Of a stretch of 64,000 nt of DNA, positions 17,744 to 27,961 are shown piece after piece; positions within the stretch are counted from its first letter, which is position 1; each line of letters starts with the position of its first letter. Origin of the DNA: Microbacterium terrae (lineage in GTDB: Bacteria > Actinomycetota > Actinomycetes > Actinomycetales > Microbacteriaceae). The stretch spans positions 1,612,001 to 1,676,000 of the forward strand of contig NZ_JAFDSS010000001.1 in the NCBI RefSeq assembly GCF_017831975.1. The letters run 5' to 3'. The notes beneath the pieces are model-generated. The model was not told where the DNA came from and searched no databases. It worked only from the letters and a program-made list of their open reading frames with translations. The position numbers and the translations under genes were made by a program.

Positions 17744-18685
17744 TCAGAACGGCAGGAGCGGGTCGACCGCGATCGCGACGAACAGCAGCGTCAGGTACGT
17801 GATCGACGCGTGGAAGACGCGCATGGGCTTCGGCTCGGTGCCGCGCACCGCGCGGTTGTAGAGCACGTGCGACTCGTAGATGAACCAGCCGCCGAAGACG
17901 ACGGACGACACGATGTAGACGAGCCCCATGTCGGCGACCGGGATGAGCAGCAGCGAGCAGACCACGGTCGCCCATGCGTACAGGATGACCTGGAGCCCGA
18001 CCTGCGATCCGTTGCGGGTCGCGCCGAGCATCGGCACGTCGACCTCGTCGTAGTCGGCCTTGTACTTCATCGACAGCGGCCAGTAATGCGGCGGCGTCCA
18101 GAGGAAGACGAGGACGAAGAGGATGACCGGCGGCCACGCGAGCGAACCGGTCACCGCGGTCCAGCCGATGAGCACCGGGAAGCAGCCGGCGATGCCGCCC
18201 CAGACGATGTTCTGCTCGGTGCGGCGCTTGAGGATCATCGTGTAGATGACGACGTAGAAGAAGATCGCCCCGGCGGAGAGCACGGCGGCCAGCCAGTTCG
18301 TGGTGAGCCACAGCCAGACCGTCGAGCCTGCCGCGAGCGACCACGCGAACACCAGCGCGCCGCGCGGCGTCACCTCGCCGGTGACGAGGGGCCGGTTCTC
18401 GGTGCGACGCATGTGCGCATCGATGTCGCGGTCGAGGTACATGTTGAACGCGGCGGCTGAGCCGGCGCTCGCAGCGCCGCCGAGGACGGTCGCGGCGACG
18501 AGCCACAGATCGGGCAGGCCGCCGGCGGCGAGGATCATCACCGGGACGGTCGTGACGAGGAGCAGCTCCATCACGCGGGGCTTCGTCAGCGCCACGTATG
18601 CGCGGATCGTCGTTCCCAACGACTGGCGGGACCCCCGAGGGGTCTGAGGGGAGACGCCCGTACCGGCCGTCGTCGTGATGTCCAT
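17744..18685 (-). CDS. ctaB: protoheme IX farnesyltransferase (heme O synthase)
   Basis: The 313-residue UbiA-family membrane enzyme attaches a farnesyl group to protoheme to make heme O. The first Asp-rich motif is [20 protein letters not shown] and the second [28 protein letters not shown] is diagnostic of CtaB/CyoE. About nine hydrophobic segments are visible. ATG 18685 is chosen over upstream in-frame starts because a GGGGGCG stretch precedes it and the family N-terminus begins soon after. A minus-strand TAGACT (18721-18726) may be its -10 box. Confidence 0.94.
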   Translation of the reverse strand: MDITTTAGTGVSPQTPRGSRQSLGTTIRAYVALTKPRVMELLLVTTVPVMILAAGGLPDLWLVAATVLGGAASAGSAAAFNMYLDRDIDAHMRRTENRPLVTGEVTPRGALVFAWSLAAGSTVWLWLTTNWLAAVLSAGAIFFYVVIYTMILKRRTEQNIVWGGIAGCFPVLIGWTAVTGSLAWPPVILFVLVFLWTPPHYWPLSMKYKADYDEVDVPMLGATRNGSQVGLQVILYAWATVVCSLLLIPVADMGLVYIVSSVVFGGWFIYESHVLYNRAVRGTEPKPMRVFHASITYLTLLFVAIAVDPLLPF

Positions 18686-19002
18686 CGCCCCCGCAATCAA
18701 CCGCGTGCAGATTCCTCCCAAGTCTATGGCATCCGCTGTCGCCGACCCGCCGCTGCCGGCGCTCACAAATCGGCACCTGCGGCGGTGAGGGAAACGTGAC
18801 CGGCGCGACACCATGCCGACACGGAACCCGGGGCGCGTTGCGCAAGACTCTGTCACACTGCGCTACTCATGGCCGGGGCGGCATGCCCCTTCGCTATGCT
18901 GAGACCACACGCGCGCCCCGCGCCGACTCCCCCTTCTCCTCACACGGACAAGGGCCGCGGACCGGCCATTCGCGGGCGCAACCCCACGAGAAAGGCGGCC
19001 GG
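18686..19002. other. divergent ctaB/tkt intergenic region
   Basis: No gene is seen in these 317 nt. Candidate promoter boxes are TAGACT (18721-18726, minus) for ctaB and TATGCT (18895-18900, plus) for the tkt operon, which leaves a leader of about 95 nt before tkt. Confidence 0.55.
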
Positions 19003-21120
19003 GTGTCCGAGCTGGTTTGGGATGAGATCGATGGGCGTGCGGTTGACACCGCGCGCGTGCTGGCTGCGGATGCAGTCGAGAAGGTGGGCAACGGCCACCC
19101 GGGCACGGCGATGAGCTTGGCGCCGGCGGCGTACCTGCTCTATCAGAAGGTGCTGCGGCACGACCCGGCCGACACCGACTGGGTGGGCCGCGACCGGTTC
19201 ATCCTCTCGGCGGGCCACTCGTCGCTGACGCAGTACGTGCAGCTGTACCTGGGCGGGTTCGGGCTCGAGCTCGACGACCTGAAGTCGCTGCGCACGTGGG
19301 GGTCGCTCACGCCGGGCCACCCCGAGTACGGGCACACGAAGGGCATCGAGATCACCACGGGCCCGCTGGGTCAGGGTCTGGCGTCGTCGGTCGGGTTCGC
19401 GTACGCGGCCCGCTACGAGCGCGGCCTGTTCGACCCCGAGGCTCCCGCGGGTGAGAGCCCGTTCGACCACAGCATCTTCGTGATCGCCGGCGACGGAGAC
19501 CTGCAGGAGGGCATCACCTCCGAGGCGTCGTCGCTCGCGGGTCACCAGCAGCTGGGCAACCTGATCGCGATCTACGACTCCAACCAGATCTCGATCGAGG
19601 ACGACACGAACGTCGCCTTCACCGAAGACGTCGCGAAGCGCTACGACGCGTACGGCTGGCACGTGCAGGTCGTGGACTGGAAGAAGTCGGGCGAGTACGT
19701 CGAAGACGTCGCCGAGCTGTTCGCGGCGATCGAGGCCGCCAAGGGCGAGACCTCGAAGCCGTCGCTCATCATCCTCCGCACGATCATCGGCTGGCCGTCG
19801 CCGGGCAAGCAGAACACCGGCAAGATCCACGGCTCCGCGCTCGGCGCCGACGAGCTCGCCGCGACGAAGAAGGTCCTCGGGTTCGACCCGGAGCAGAACT
19901 TCGCCGTCGCCGACGACGTCATCGCGCACACCCGTGGCCTCGCCGACCGCGCCGCCGAGGTGCGCGCCGTCTGGCAGGAGTCCTTCGACGCCTGGGCGGC
20001 GGCGAACCCCGAGCGCAAGGCGCTGTTCGACCGTCTCGAGGCGGGCGAGCTCCCCGAGGGCATCGCCGGCGCGCTGCCGGTGTTCGAAGCGGGCAAGGAT
20101 GTCTCGACCCGCGCCGCGTCGGGCCAGGTGCTCAACGCCCTCGCCTCCGAGCTCCCCGAGCTGTGGGGCGGTTCGGCCGACCTCGCCGAGTCGAACCTCA
20201 CCACCATCAAGGACGCGAAGAGCTTCATCCCGTCGGAGTGGTCGACCCACGAGTGGTCGGGCGACCCGTATGGCCGGGTGCTGCACTTCGGCATCCGCGA
20301 GCACGCCATGGGCGCGATCGTCAACGGCATCCAGCTGCACGGGCCGACCCGCTCGTTCGGCGGCACGTTCCTGATCTTCAGCGACTACATGCGCCCCGCG
20401 GTGCGCCTGGCTGCGCTGATGAACATCCCCAGCGTGTTCGTGTGGACGCACGACTCCGTCGCGCTCGGCGAGGACGGCCCCACGCACCAGCCCATCGAGC
20501 AGCTCGCGACGCTCCGTGCCATCCCGAACCTGTCGATCGTGCGCCCCGCCGACGCGAACGAGACCTCGCACGCGTGGCTCGAGATCCTCCGCCGCAACGC
20601 CGGCCCCGCCGGCATCGCCCTCACCCGCCAGAACATCCCGGTGTTCGCGCGCGGCGAGGGTGCGGCATCCGGTGACGTGTTCGGGTCGGCCGAGCTCGTC
20701 GCGAAGGGCGCGTACGTGCTCGCCGAGGCGCCGAACGGCACCCCCGACGTGATCCTCATCGCGACCGGCTCCGAGGTGCAGCTGGCGGTCACCGCCCGCG
20801 AGACCCTCGCCGCCGAGGGCGTGAACGCCCGCGTCGTGTCGGCGCCGTCGCTGGAGTGGTTCGACGAGCAGGACGCCGCGTACCGCGAGAGCGTGCTGCC
20901 CGCCGCCGTCAAGGCGCGCGTGTCGGTCGAGGCCGGTTCCGCGCTCACCTGGCGGGGCATCGTCGGCGACGCCGGCCGCACCGTCGCGATCGACCACTTC
21001 GGTGCATCGGCCGACTACAAGACCCTGTTCGAGAAGTTCGGATTCACCGCCGACGCCGTCGCCCAGGCGGCTCGCGAGTCCATCGCCGCATCCGCGGCAA
21101 TCACCAAGGAGTACGCATGA
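19003..21120 (+). CDS. tkt: transketolase
   Basis: The 705-residue thiamine diphosphate enzyme exchanges two-carbon units between sugar phosphates. The N-terminal segment [20 protein letters not shown] and the cofactor motif starting [15 protein letters not shown] are typical. The C-terminal half has [23 protein letters not shown] 19003 is preferred because AAAGG lies about 9 nt before it and the family begins [10 protein letters not shown]. It is the first gene of a six-gene pentose phosphate operon coupled by overlapping starts and stops. Confidence 0.97.
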   Translation: MSELVWDEIDGRAVDTARVLAADAVEKVGNGHPGTAMSLAPAAYLLYQKVLRHDPADTDWVGRDRFILSAGHSSLTQYVQLYLGGFGLELDDLKSLRTWGSLTPGHPEYGHTKGIEITTGPLGQGLASSVGFAYAARYERGLFDPEAPAGESPFDHSIFVIAGDGDLQEGITSEASSLAGHQQLGNLIAIYDSNQISIEDDTNVAFTEDVAKRYDAYGWHVQVVDWKKSGEYVEDVAELFAAIEAAKGETSKPSLIILRTIIGWPSPGKQNTGKIHGSALGADELAATKKVLGFDPEQNFAVADDVIAHTRGLADRAAEVRAVWQESFDAWAAANPERKALFDRLEAGELPEGIAGALPVFEAGKDVSTRAASGQVLNALASELPELWGGSADLAESNLTTIKDAKSFIPSEWSTHEWSGDPYGRVLHFGIREHAMGAIVNGIQLHGPTRSFGGTFLIFSDYMRPAVRLAALMNIPSVFVWTHDSVALGEDGPTHQPIEQLATLRAIPNLSIVRPADANETSHAWLEILRRNAGPAGIALTRQNIPVFARGEGAASGDVFGSAELVAKGAYVLAEAPNGTPDVILIATGSEVQLAVTARETLAAEGVNARVVSAPSLEWFDEQDAAYRESVLPAAVKARVSVEAGSALTWRGIVGDAGRTVAIDHFGASADYKTLFEKFGFTADAVAQAARESIAASAAITKEYA

Positions 21121-22238
21121 GCACCCCCACCGAGAAGCTGTCCGCCGCCGGTGTCAGCATCTGGCTCGACGACCTCTCCCGCGACCGGATCACCTCCGGC
21201 AACCTGACCGAGCTGATCAGCAGCCGCAACGTCGTCGGCGTCACCACCAACCCGACGATCTTCCAGGCCGCGATCGGCAGCGGCGCAGCCGCGTACGCCG
21301 GTCAGATCGCCGACCTCGCCGGCGCCGGCGCCTCGGTCGACGACGCGATCTTCGCCGCCACCACCGATGACGTGCGCGACGCCGCCGACATCTTCCGCCC
21401 CGTCTACGACGCCTCGAACGGCGTCGACGGCCGCGTGTCGATCGAGGTCTCCCCCGACCTCGCCCACGACACCGACGCGACCGTCGCGCAGGCGATCCAG
21501 CTGTGGGGTGCGGTCGACCGGCCCAACGCGCTGATCAAGATCCCCGCCACCAAGGCCGGTCTCCCCGCGATCACCGCCGTGCTCGCGGAGGGCATCTCGG
21601 TCAACGTGACCCTGATCTTCAGCCTGGAGCGCTACGCCGAGGTCATCGAGGCGTACCTCGCCGGCATCGAGAAGGCGCAGGCGAACGGCCACGACATCTC
21701 GGGCATTCACTCCGTGGCGTCGTTCTTCGTCTCGCGCGTGGACACCGAGGTCGACAAGCGCCTCGAGGCCATCGGCACCGACGAGGCGACCGCGCTGAAG
21801 TCGCTCGCCGGCGTCGCGAACGCGCGCCTCGCGTACGAGCTGTTCGAGTCCGCGTTCGCCACCGACCGCGCGAAGGCGCTGACGGATGCCGGCGCCACCG
21901 TGCAGCGGCCGCTGTGGGCGTCGACCGGCGTCAAGGACCCGAACCTGCCCGACACGCTGTACGTCACCCAGCTCGTCGCTCCCGGCACCGTCAACACCAT
22001 GCCGGAGAAGACCCTCGAGGCGACCTTCGACCACGGCGACGTGACCGGTGACACCATCACCGGCGAGTACGCGGGAGCCCACCAGGTGTTCGCCGACCTC
22101 GCCGCCGTCGGCGTGGACTTCGCCGACGTCACCCAGGTGCTCGAAGACGAGGGCGTGAGCAAGTTCATCGCCTCGTGGCACGACCTGCAGCAGACCGTCC
22201 GCACCGCGCTCGAAAGCGCGCCCGAGGTCGCCCGATGA
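21117..22238 (+). CDS. tal: transaldolase
   Basis: The 373-residue class I aldolase-type enzyme moves a dihydroxyacetone unit in the pentose phosphate pathway. Typical parts are [13 protein letters not shown], the Schiff-base lysine segment [16 protein letters not shown] and [12 protein letters not shown] [12 protein letters not shown]. The length fits the longer actinobacterial transaldolases. ATG 21117 overlaps the tkt stop by ATGA, and its own stop overlaps the pgi start. Confidence 0.97.
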   Translation: MSTPTEKLSAAGVSIWLDDLSRDRITSGNLTELISSRNVVGVTTNPTIFQAAIGSGAAAYAGQIADLAGAGASVDDAIFAATTDDVRDAADIFRPVYDASNGVDGRVSIEVSPDLAHDTDATVAQAIQLWGAVDRPNALIKIPATKAGLPAITAVLAEGISVNVTLIFSLERYAEVIEAYLAGIEKAQANGHDISGIHSVASFFVSRVDTEVDKRLEAIGTDEATALKSLAGVANARLAYELFESAFATDRAKALTDAGATVQRPLWASTGVKDPNLPDTLYVTQLVAPGTVNTMPEKTLEATFDHGDVTGDTITGEYAGAHQVFADLAAVGVDFADVTQVLEDEGVSKFIASWHDLQQTVRTALESAPEVAR

Positions 22239-23854
22239 CCTTCGACATCCACCTGAGTGGTCACGTCAAGTCCGTCGTGGACGTGACGCTGCCCGCTCTC
22301 GTGGCCGACCTCGTCGCCTCGGGCATCACGGCGGGCGACCCCACCCTGTGGGGCCCCGCCGCCGAGGCCGAGGCCGCGCAGCGACTGGGCTGGGTCCAGG
22401 CGGTGGGAGTCTCCCGTCCGCTCGTGGCCGAGATCGTGGCGCTGCGTGAGTCGCTCGCCGAGCGCGGCGTGAACCGCGTCGTGCTCGCGGGCATGGGCGG
22501 CTCGTCCCTCGCACCCGAGGTGATCGCCCAGACGTCGGGCATCCCGCTCGTCATCCTCGACTCGACGGCGCCCGCCCAGGTGCTCGCCGCGATCGACGGA
22601 GACGCGCCGTCGGGCGACCTCGCCCGCACCGTTCTCGTCGTCGCCTCGAAGTCGGGCTCGACGGTCGAGACCGACTCGGCCAAGCGGGCGTTCGAAGCGG
22701 CGTTCCGCGACCTCGGCATCGACCCGGTCGAGCGGATCGTCGTCGTCACCGACCCGGGTTCGCCTCTCGACGTCGCCGCCCGCGCGGATGGCTACACCGT
22801 CTTCAACGCCGACCCCACGGTGGGCGGGCGGTACTCCGCGCTCACCGCGTTCGGCCTGGTGCCGACGGGACTCGCCGGCGCAGACATCGCAGAGCTGCTC
22901 GACGAGGCGGAGGCGACACTGCTCGAAGTCGCCATCGACAGCCCCGACAACCCGGCACTGGTGCTCGCCGCGGCGATCGCCGGCGGCGACCCCCGGCGCG
23001 ACAAGCTCGGACTCATCACCGACGGCACGCACATCGTCGGTCTGCCCGACTGGATCGAGCAGCTGGTCGCCGAGTCGACCGGCAAGGAGGGGACGGGCAT
23101 CCTTCCCGTCGTGCTGCTCCCGGTCTCGCCCGAGCTCGACATCCGCCCCGCCGACCTGCAGATCGTGCGTCTGGTCGACGAGGCGCGCGAGTTCCACCTG
23201 TTCGAGCAGCACGAGGGCGAGATCCTCGTGTCGGGCTCGCTCGGCGCTCAGCTCGTGGTGTGGGAGTACGCGACAGCCATCGCGGGCCGCATGCTCGGGA
23301 TCAACCCCTTCGATCAGCCCGACGTCGAGTCGGCGAAGATCGCGGCGCGAGGACTCCTCGACGCACGCCCGGAGCCCTCGGCGCCGGCCTTCACCGAGTC
23401 CGGTGTCGAGGTGCGGGTCTCCGACCCCGAGCTCGCGGCATCCGGAACCATCGCCGGCGTCCTCGACGCCCTGTGGTCCCGCCTCGCCGGCGACGGGTAC
23501 GTCGCCATCCAGGCGTACGTCGACCGGCTGAGCCTCCCCCAGCTGCAGGGGCTGCGCGAACTGGTCGCCGCCGACTCCGGTCGGCCGACGACGTTCGGAT
23601 GGGGACCGCGGTTCCTGCACTCCACCGGCCAGTACCACAAGGGCGGCCCCGCGCAGGGCGTCTTCCTGCAGATCCTCGAGCAGACCGATGTCGATCTCGA
23701 GATCCCCGAGCGCCCGTTCACCTTCGGCCAGCTGATCCAGGCGCAGGCCGCCGGAGATGCGCGTGTCCTCGCCGAGCACGGGCGCCCGGTCGTCACCCTC
23801 ACCCTCACCGATCCCCAGGTGGAAGTCCTCTCGCTCTTCGAAGCGGCCCAGTAG
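22235..23854 (+). CDS. pgi: glucose-6-phosphate isomerase
   Basis: This 539-residue SIS-fold enzyme interconverts glucose-6-phosphate and fructose-6-phosphate. The phosphate-binding segments are [13 protein letters not shown] and [19 protein letters not shown]. The late histidine region reads [19 protein letters not shown]. It belongs to the actinobacterial pgi branch found inside pentose phosphate operons and sometimes described as a Pgi/transaldolase-like partner. It starts at ATG 22235, overlapping tal by ATGA. Placing it here lets glucose-6-phosphate and fructose-6-phosphate be balanced with zwf in one transcript. Confidence 0.93.
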   Translation: MTFDIHLSGHVKSVVDVTLPALVADLVASGITAGDPTLWGPAAEAEAAQRLGWVQAVGVSRPLVAEIVALRESLAERGVNRVVLAGMGGSSLAPEVIAQTSGIPLVILDSTAPAQVLAAIDGDAPSGDLARTVLVVASKSGSTVETDSAKRAFEAAFRDLGIDPVERIVVVTDPGSPLDVAARADGYTVFNADPTVGGRYSALTAFGLVPTGLAGADIAELLDEAEATLLEVAIDSPDNPALVLAAAIAGGDPRRDKLGLITDGTHIVGLPDWIEQLVAESTGKEGTGILPVVLLPVSPELDIRPADLQIVRLVDEAREFHLFEQHEGEILVSGSLGAQLVVWEYATAIAGRMLGINPFDQPDVESAKIAARGLLDARPEPSAPAFTESGVEVRVSDPELAASGTIAGVLDALWSRLAGDGYVAIQAYVDRLSLPQLQGLRELVAADSGRPTTFGWGPRFLHSTGQYHKGGPAQGVFLQILEQTDVDLEIPERPFTFGQLIQAQAAGDARVLAEHGRPVVTLTLTDPQVEVLSLFEAAQ

Positions 23855-23870
23855 GAGAATCAGCACACAG

Positions 23871-25421
23871 ATGACTGTCGACATCTCGCGCGGCCACAAC
23901 CCGCTGCGCGACCCGGAAGACCGTCGCCTCAACCGCATCGCCGGTCCGAGCGCGCTCGTGATCTTCGGGGTCACGGGAGACCTCTCCCGCAAGAAGCTCA
24001 TGCCCGCCGTGTACGACCTGGCGAACCGTGGCCTGCTTCCCCCCGGCTTCGCGCTCGTCGGCTTCGCCCGACGCGACTGGGAGGACCAGGACTTCGCGCA
24101 GGTCGTGCACGACGCCGTCCGCCAGCACGCGCGCACGGAGTTCCGCGACGAGACCTGGCAGCAGCTGCTCGAGGGCATCCGCTTCGTACCGGGCGAGTTC
24201 GGCGACCCCGCCGCCTTCGCGCGCCTGCGCGACACCGTCGAGAAGCTCGACTCCGAGCGCGGCACGATGGGCAACCACGCGTTCTACCTGTCGATCCCGC
24301 CGAAGGACTTCGCGATCGTCGCCGAGCAGCTTCGTGCGTCGGGCCTCGTCGACGACACCGCTGACCAGCCCGACCGGTGGCGCCGCGTCGTCATCGAGAA
24401 GCCGTTCGGCCACGACCTCGAGTCGGCTCGCGCCCTCAACGACGCGCTGCGCTCGACCTTCCCGACCGACTCGATCTTCCGCATCGACCACTACCTCGGC
24501 AAGGAGACGGTCCAGAACATCCTGGCGCTGCGCTTCGCGAACGAGCTGTACGAGCCGATCTGGAACGCGAACTACGTCGACCACGTGCAGATCACGATGG
24601 CGGAGGACATCGGCGTCGGCGGACGCGCGGGCTACTACGACGGCGTCGGCGCCGCCCGCGACGTCATCCAGAACCACCTGCTGCAGCTCCTCGCCCTCAC
24701 GGCGATGGAGGAGCCCATCTCGTTCGACGCCCAGCACCTGCGCGCCGAGAAGGAGAAGGTGCTCGCGGCGGTGACCCTTCCCGACGACCTGGCGACGTCG
24801 ACCGCGCGCGGACAGTACGCCGGCGGCTGGCAGGGTGGCGAGAAGGTGCTCGGCTTCCTGGAGGAAGACGGGATGAACCCCGAGTCGACGACCGAGACCT
24901 ATGCGGCGATCACGCTGGGCATCAACACCCGTCGGTGGGCCGGCGTGCCGTTCTACCTGCGCACCGGCAAGCGCCTCGGCCGACGTGTGACCGAGATCGC
25001 CGTGGTGTTCAAGCGCGCCCCCAACCTGCTGTTCGCCGACAACTCGGGCTCGGGTCAGGGGCAGAACGCGCTCGTGATCCGCGTTCAGCCCGACGAGGGC
25101 GTGACGATCCGCTTCGGCTCTAAGGTGCCCGGTGCTGGCGCCCAGGTGCGCGACGTCACGATGGACTTCGGATACGGGCACGCCTTCACCGAGGCGAGCC
25201 CCGAGGCCTACGAGCGACTGATCCTCGACGTGCTTCTCGGCGATCCCCCGCTGTTCCCCCGCCACGAAGAGGTCGAACTCTCGTGGAAGATCCTCGACCC
25301 GATCGAGCAGTTCTGGGATGCCCAGGGCGGACCGCTCGAGCAGTACTCGTCCGGGTCGTGGGGCCCGGCATCCGCGGACGAGATGCTCGCCCGCGGCGGA
25401 CGTGCTTGGAGGCGCCCGTGA
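23871..25421 (+). CDS. zwf: glucose-6-phosphate dehydrogenase
   Basis: The 516-residue enzyme oxidises glucose-6-phosphate to 6-phosphogluconolactone with NADP+. The Rossmann start FGVTGDLSRKKLMPAVYDL, the EKPFGHDLESA motif and the active-site RIDHYLGKETVQN are all present. ATG 23871 has AGGAGAATC about 12 nt upstream, after a 16-nt gap from pgi. Its stop overlaps the opcA start. Confidence 0.98.
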   Translation: MTVDISRGHNPLRDPEDRRLNRIAGPSALVIFGVTGDLSRKKLMPAVYDLANRGLLPPGFALVGFARRDWEDQDFAQVVHDAVRQHARTEFRDETWQQLLEGIRFVPGEFGDPAAFARLRDTVEKLDSERGTMGNHAFYLSIPPKDFAIVAEQLRASGLVDDTADQPDRWRRVVIEKPFGHDLESARALNDALRSTFPTDSIFRIDHYLGKETVQNILALRFANELYEPIWNANYVDHVQITMAEDIGVGGRAGYYDGVGAARDVIQNHLLQLLALTAMEEPISFDAQHLRAEKEKVLAAVTLPDDLATSTARGQYAGGWQGGEKVLGFLEEDGMNPESTTETYAAITLGINTRRWAGVPFYLRTGKRLGRRVTEIAVVFKRAPNLLFADNSGSGQGQNALVIRVQPDEGVTIRFGSKVPGAGAQVRDVTMDFGYGHAFTEASPEAYERLILDVLLGDPPLFPRHEEVELSWKILDPIEQFWDAQGGPLEQYSSGSWGPASADEMLARGGRAWRRP

Positions 25422-26380
25422 TCGTCGACCTTCCCGACACCACCGTCAGCAAGATCTCGCGCGCGCTGGTCAGCGTTCGCGAAGAGGGCGGCGCGGTCGC
25501 GCTCGGCCGTGTGCTGACGCTCATCATCCTCACCCGTGAGGGCGCCCTCGAAGAGGTGATCGAGGCGGCGAACGACGCGTCCCGCGAGCACCCGATGCGC
25601 GTCATCGTGCTGATGATCGACCGCCCCGACGCCGACACGCGCCTCGACGCCCAGATCCGCGTCGGCGGTGACGCCGGCGCGAGCGAGGTCGTCACTCTGC
25701 GCGTCGCCGGCGAGGCGGGAGACTCGAACCTCGAGTCCCTCGTCACCGGTCTCCTCCTCCCCGACGCGCCCGTCGTGGTCTGGTGGCCGAACCGGACCCC
25801 GGCCAACCCGTCGAAGACCTCGATCGGCAAGATCGCGCAGCGCCGCATCACCGACGCCGCAACCAAGTCCGACCCGTCGGAGTTCGTCGCCGGTCTCGGC
25901 TCGACCTACGCGCCCGGCGACACCGACCTGGCGTGGACGCGACTGACCCGCTGGCGCGAGCAGCTCGCCGCGATCCTCGACCAGCCGCCGTACGAGCCCG
26001 TCACCGGCGTGAGCGTGCGCGGTGCCGCCGACTCGCCGTCGACCGCGCTCCTCGCCGCGTGGCTGCGTCTCACGCTCGACGTGCCCGTCGACTGGAGCTA
26101 CCTCGACCCCGAGGAGTGGCCGCACGGCATCAAGTCGGTCACCCTCACCCGGGCGAGCGGAGAGGTCGTGCTGTCGCGTCCGAACTCGAACGTCGCGATC
26201 CTGACCCAGCCGGGTCAGCCCAGCCACGACCTGGCTTTCCCGCGCCGCACGCTGCGCGAGTGCCTGGCTGAGGAGCTCCGCAGGCTCGACCCCGACGTCC
26301 TGTATGGTCGAGTCATCACCGAGGGTTGGGAGCTTCTCGACCCGCCGGCAGGCGATGGGATCAGGGCGACGAAGGCATGA
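25418..26380 (+). CDS. opcA: glucose-6-phosphate dehydrogenase assembly protein OpcA
   Basis: The 320-residue protein matches actinobacterial OpcA, which assembles or activates G6PD and in some lineages responds to redox state. Diagnostic parts are VIVDLPDTTVSKISRALVSVRE at the start, DAPVVVWWPNRTPANPSK and the C-terminal LAEELRRLDPDVLYGRVITEG. GTG 25418 overlaps the zwf stop, so the two partners are made together. Confidence 0.96.
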   Translation: MIVDLPDTTVSKISRALVSVREEGGAVALGRVLTLIILTREGALEEVIEAANDASREHPMRVIVLMIDRPDADTRLDAQIRVGGDAGASEVVTLRVAGEAGDSNLESLVTGLLLPDAPVVVWWPNRTPANPSKTSIGKIAQRRITDAATKSDPSEFVAGLGSTYAPGDTDLAWTRLTRWREQLAAILDQPPYEPVTGVSVRGAADSPSTALLAAWLRLTLDVPVDWSYLDPEEWPHGIKSVTLTRASGEVVLSRPNSNVAILTQPGQPSHDLAFPRRTLRECLAEELRRLDPDVLYGRVITEGWELLDPPAGDGIRATKA

Positions 26381-26389
26381 GCGACACGC

Positions 26390-27169
26390 ATGGTTGAGGA
26401 ATGGGCGCCGAAGCGGGTCGTCATCACCACCGATCCGTCGGCCCTCGCCGAATCGGTCGCTGCACGATTCCTCAGCCGTGTCGCACGGCGCATCGATGAG
26501 GGCAAGCGCGCGCACATCTCGCTGACCGGCGGATCGATGGGCTCAGCCGTGCTGGCGGCCGCCGCACGCAACCCGCGCGTCGGCCGGATCGACTGGTCGC
26601 AGGTGCACTTCTGGTGGAGCGACGAGCGCTTCGTCCCGGCCGGCCACCCCGACCGCAACGATGTGCAGGCGCGTGCCGCGCTCCTGGACGCACTCGACAT
26701 CCCGGCAGAGAACATCCACGCCGTCGCCGCGAGCGACGGCGACCTCGACCTCGATGCGGCGGCGGCCGCGTACGCTGCAGAGCTCGCCCGCTTCGCGGTC
26801 AAGGATGCCCCGTATCCGGCGTTCGACGTGTGCTTCCTGGGCGTCGGCCCCGACGGTCACATCGCCTCGCTCTTCCCCGACCGCTCCGAGATCCAGATCA
26901 CCGATCGCACGGTGGTCGCCGTACGGGACTCCCCCAAGCCGCCGCCGGAGCGCGTCACCATGACGCGACCGGTCATCAACGCCTCCAAGCGGGTGTGGAT
27001 GGTGCTCTCCGGCGTCGACAAGGCGTCGGCGCTCGGCCTGGCGCTCGCGGGCGCGAGTTACGCGAGCGTACCCGCCGCAGGAGCCAAGGGCCGCAAGCGC
27101 ACCGTCTTCTTCGTCGACGAGGCCGCTGCTGCGCAGGTTCCGCCGGAGCTCATCGACCGCGAGTACTGA
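26390..27169 (+). CDS. pgl: 6-phosphogluconolactonase
   Basis: The 259-residue DevB/Pgl-family hydrolase opens 6-phosphogluconolactone to 6-phosphogluconate. Conserved segments are ISLTGGSMGSAVLAAA, the VHFWWSDERFVPAGHPDRND loop and LGVGPDGHIASLFP with its catalytic histidine. It follows opcA by 9 nt and ends the operon before a strong terminator at 27177-27214. Confidence 0.96.
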   Translation: MVEEWAPKRVVITTDPSALAESVAARFLSRVARRIDEGKRAHISLTGGSMGSAVLAAAARNPRVGRIDWSQVHFWWSDERFVPAGHPDRNDVQARAALLDALDIPAENIHAVAASDGDLDLDAAAAAYAAELARFAVKDAPYPAFDVCFLGVGPDGHIASLFPDRSEIQITDRTVVAVRDSPKPPPERVTMTRPVINASKRVWMVLSGVDKASALGLALAGASYASVPAAGAKGRKRTVFFVDEAAAAQVPPELIDREY

Positions 27170-27176
27170 GATCCAC

Positions 27177-27214
27177 AAGAAGGGAGCGGATGCCTCAGCA
27201 TCCGCTCCCTTCTT
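27177..27214. terminator. strong bidirectional terminator
   Basis: A perfect 17-bp stem (27177-27193 with 27198-27214) around a CTCA loop lies between the convergent pgl and rbpA genes. The outer arms are AAGAAGG/CCTTCTT, giving U-rich ends in both directions. Confidence 0.9.
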
Positions 27215-27227
27215 CTGTATCGGTGGG

Positions 27228-27584
27228 TCAGTCCTGACCGCGGCGCTCGCGCAGCACCTTGAGGGCGTCGTCGAGGAGGGCGTCGGCCTCTTCCTCGGTG
27301 CGGCGCTCCTTCACGTACGCGAGGTGCGTCTTGTAGGGCTCCGTCTTGGCGACCGCCGGCGGGTTCGCCTTGTCGCGACCTGCCGGGAGACCGGAGTGCG
27401 GGGAGTCGATCGTGTCGGGGATCTCCTCCTCGGGGATCCCGGCGGCGAAGTAGCGGACCGTCTCGTTGCCGAGGGCATCCCAGTACGACACCGCCACGCG
27501 GTCGGCGTGGAAGCCGTGGTCCTGCTCGCCCATCGGACCGGCACCGACGCGGGTGCCGCGGATCGCATTTCCTCCGGTGGCCAT
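27228..27584 (-). CDS. rbpA: RNA polymerase-binding protein RbpA
   Basis: The 118-residue protein is RbpA, an actinobacterial factor that binds the principal sigma factor and RNA polymerase and stabilises open complexes. The N-terminal GGNAIRGTRVGAGPMGE and the C-terminal sigma-interaction stretch TEPYKTHLAYVKERRTEEE are clear. The central part, which in Streptomyces carries zinc-binding cysteines, has none: the CPRC-like position reads SPHS. ATG 27584 shares one base with the secG stop (TGATG). Confidence 0.93.
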   Translation of the reverse strand: MATGGNAIRGTRVGAGPMGEQDHGFHADRVAVSYWDALGNETVRYFAAGIPEEEIPDTIDSPHSGLPAGRDKANPPAVAKTEPYKTHLAYVKERRTEEEADALLDDALKVLRERRGQD

Positions 27585-27832
27585 CAGATCGCCTGGAACT
27601 TCGTGATCAGCCCGAGGGCGACGATCGAGACGAACCACACGAGCGCCAGCACCACCGTGAACCGGTTGAGGTTGCGCTCCGCGAGCCCCGAAGAGCCGAG
27701 GGCCGAGGTCATGCCGCCGCCGAACATGTCGGACAGGCCGCCACCGCGCCCCTTGTGGAGAAGGATGAGGAGGGTCAGCAGGAGACTCGTGATGCCGAGG
27801 AGCACCTGCAGGACGAACTCGAGGATCTGCAC
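27584..27832 (-). CDS. secG: preprotein translocase subunit SecG
   Basis: The 82-residue protein has two hydrophobic helices (VLLGITSLLLTLLILLHKG and FTVVLALVWFVSIVALGL) joined by the SecG loop KGRGGGLSDMFGGG. It belongs to the SecYEG membrane channel. It starts with GTG 27832 and heads a two-gene unit with rbpA. A consensus-like -10 TATACT lies at 27882-27887. Confidence 0.94.
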   Translation of the reverse strand: MQILEFVLQVLLGITSLLLTLLILLHKGRGGGLSDMFGGGMTSALGSSGLAERNLNRFTVVLALVWFVSIVALGLITKFQAI

Positions 27833-27881
27833 AGTCGTTGAAGCCTTTCGGAGCGATCATTCACCGATCGCACAAGGGTCC

Positions 27882-27887
27882 AGTATA
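27882..27887 (-). promoter_or_regulatory. -10 box of the secG-rbpA promoter
   Basis: TATACT on the minus strand is the best -10 match seen in the window. It leaves a leader of about 48 nt before GTG 27832. Confidence 0.6.
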
Positions 27888-27910
27888 ACGGCGGGTCTGC
27901 GACGCATCGA

Positions 27911-27952
27911 CAGGCTCGGCGATCGGGTGTGGAGAGCCGTTCGCCGAGCCTG
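27911..27952 (-). terminator. hairpin after tpiA
   Basis: A perfect 12-bp stem (27911-27922 with 27941-27952) with an 18-nt loop begins 9 nt after the tpiA stop. There is no long U tract. Confidence 0.65.
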
Positions 27953-27961
27953 CCTGGAGCG

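Noticed and set aside
18940..20997. 685-codon open frame antisense to tkt
   Set aside because: It is a codon-bias shadow of transketolase.
21707..24274. 855-codon open frame antisense to tal, pgi and zwf
   Set aside because: It spans several confirmed genes on the other strand, has shadow-type composition and no start signal.
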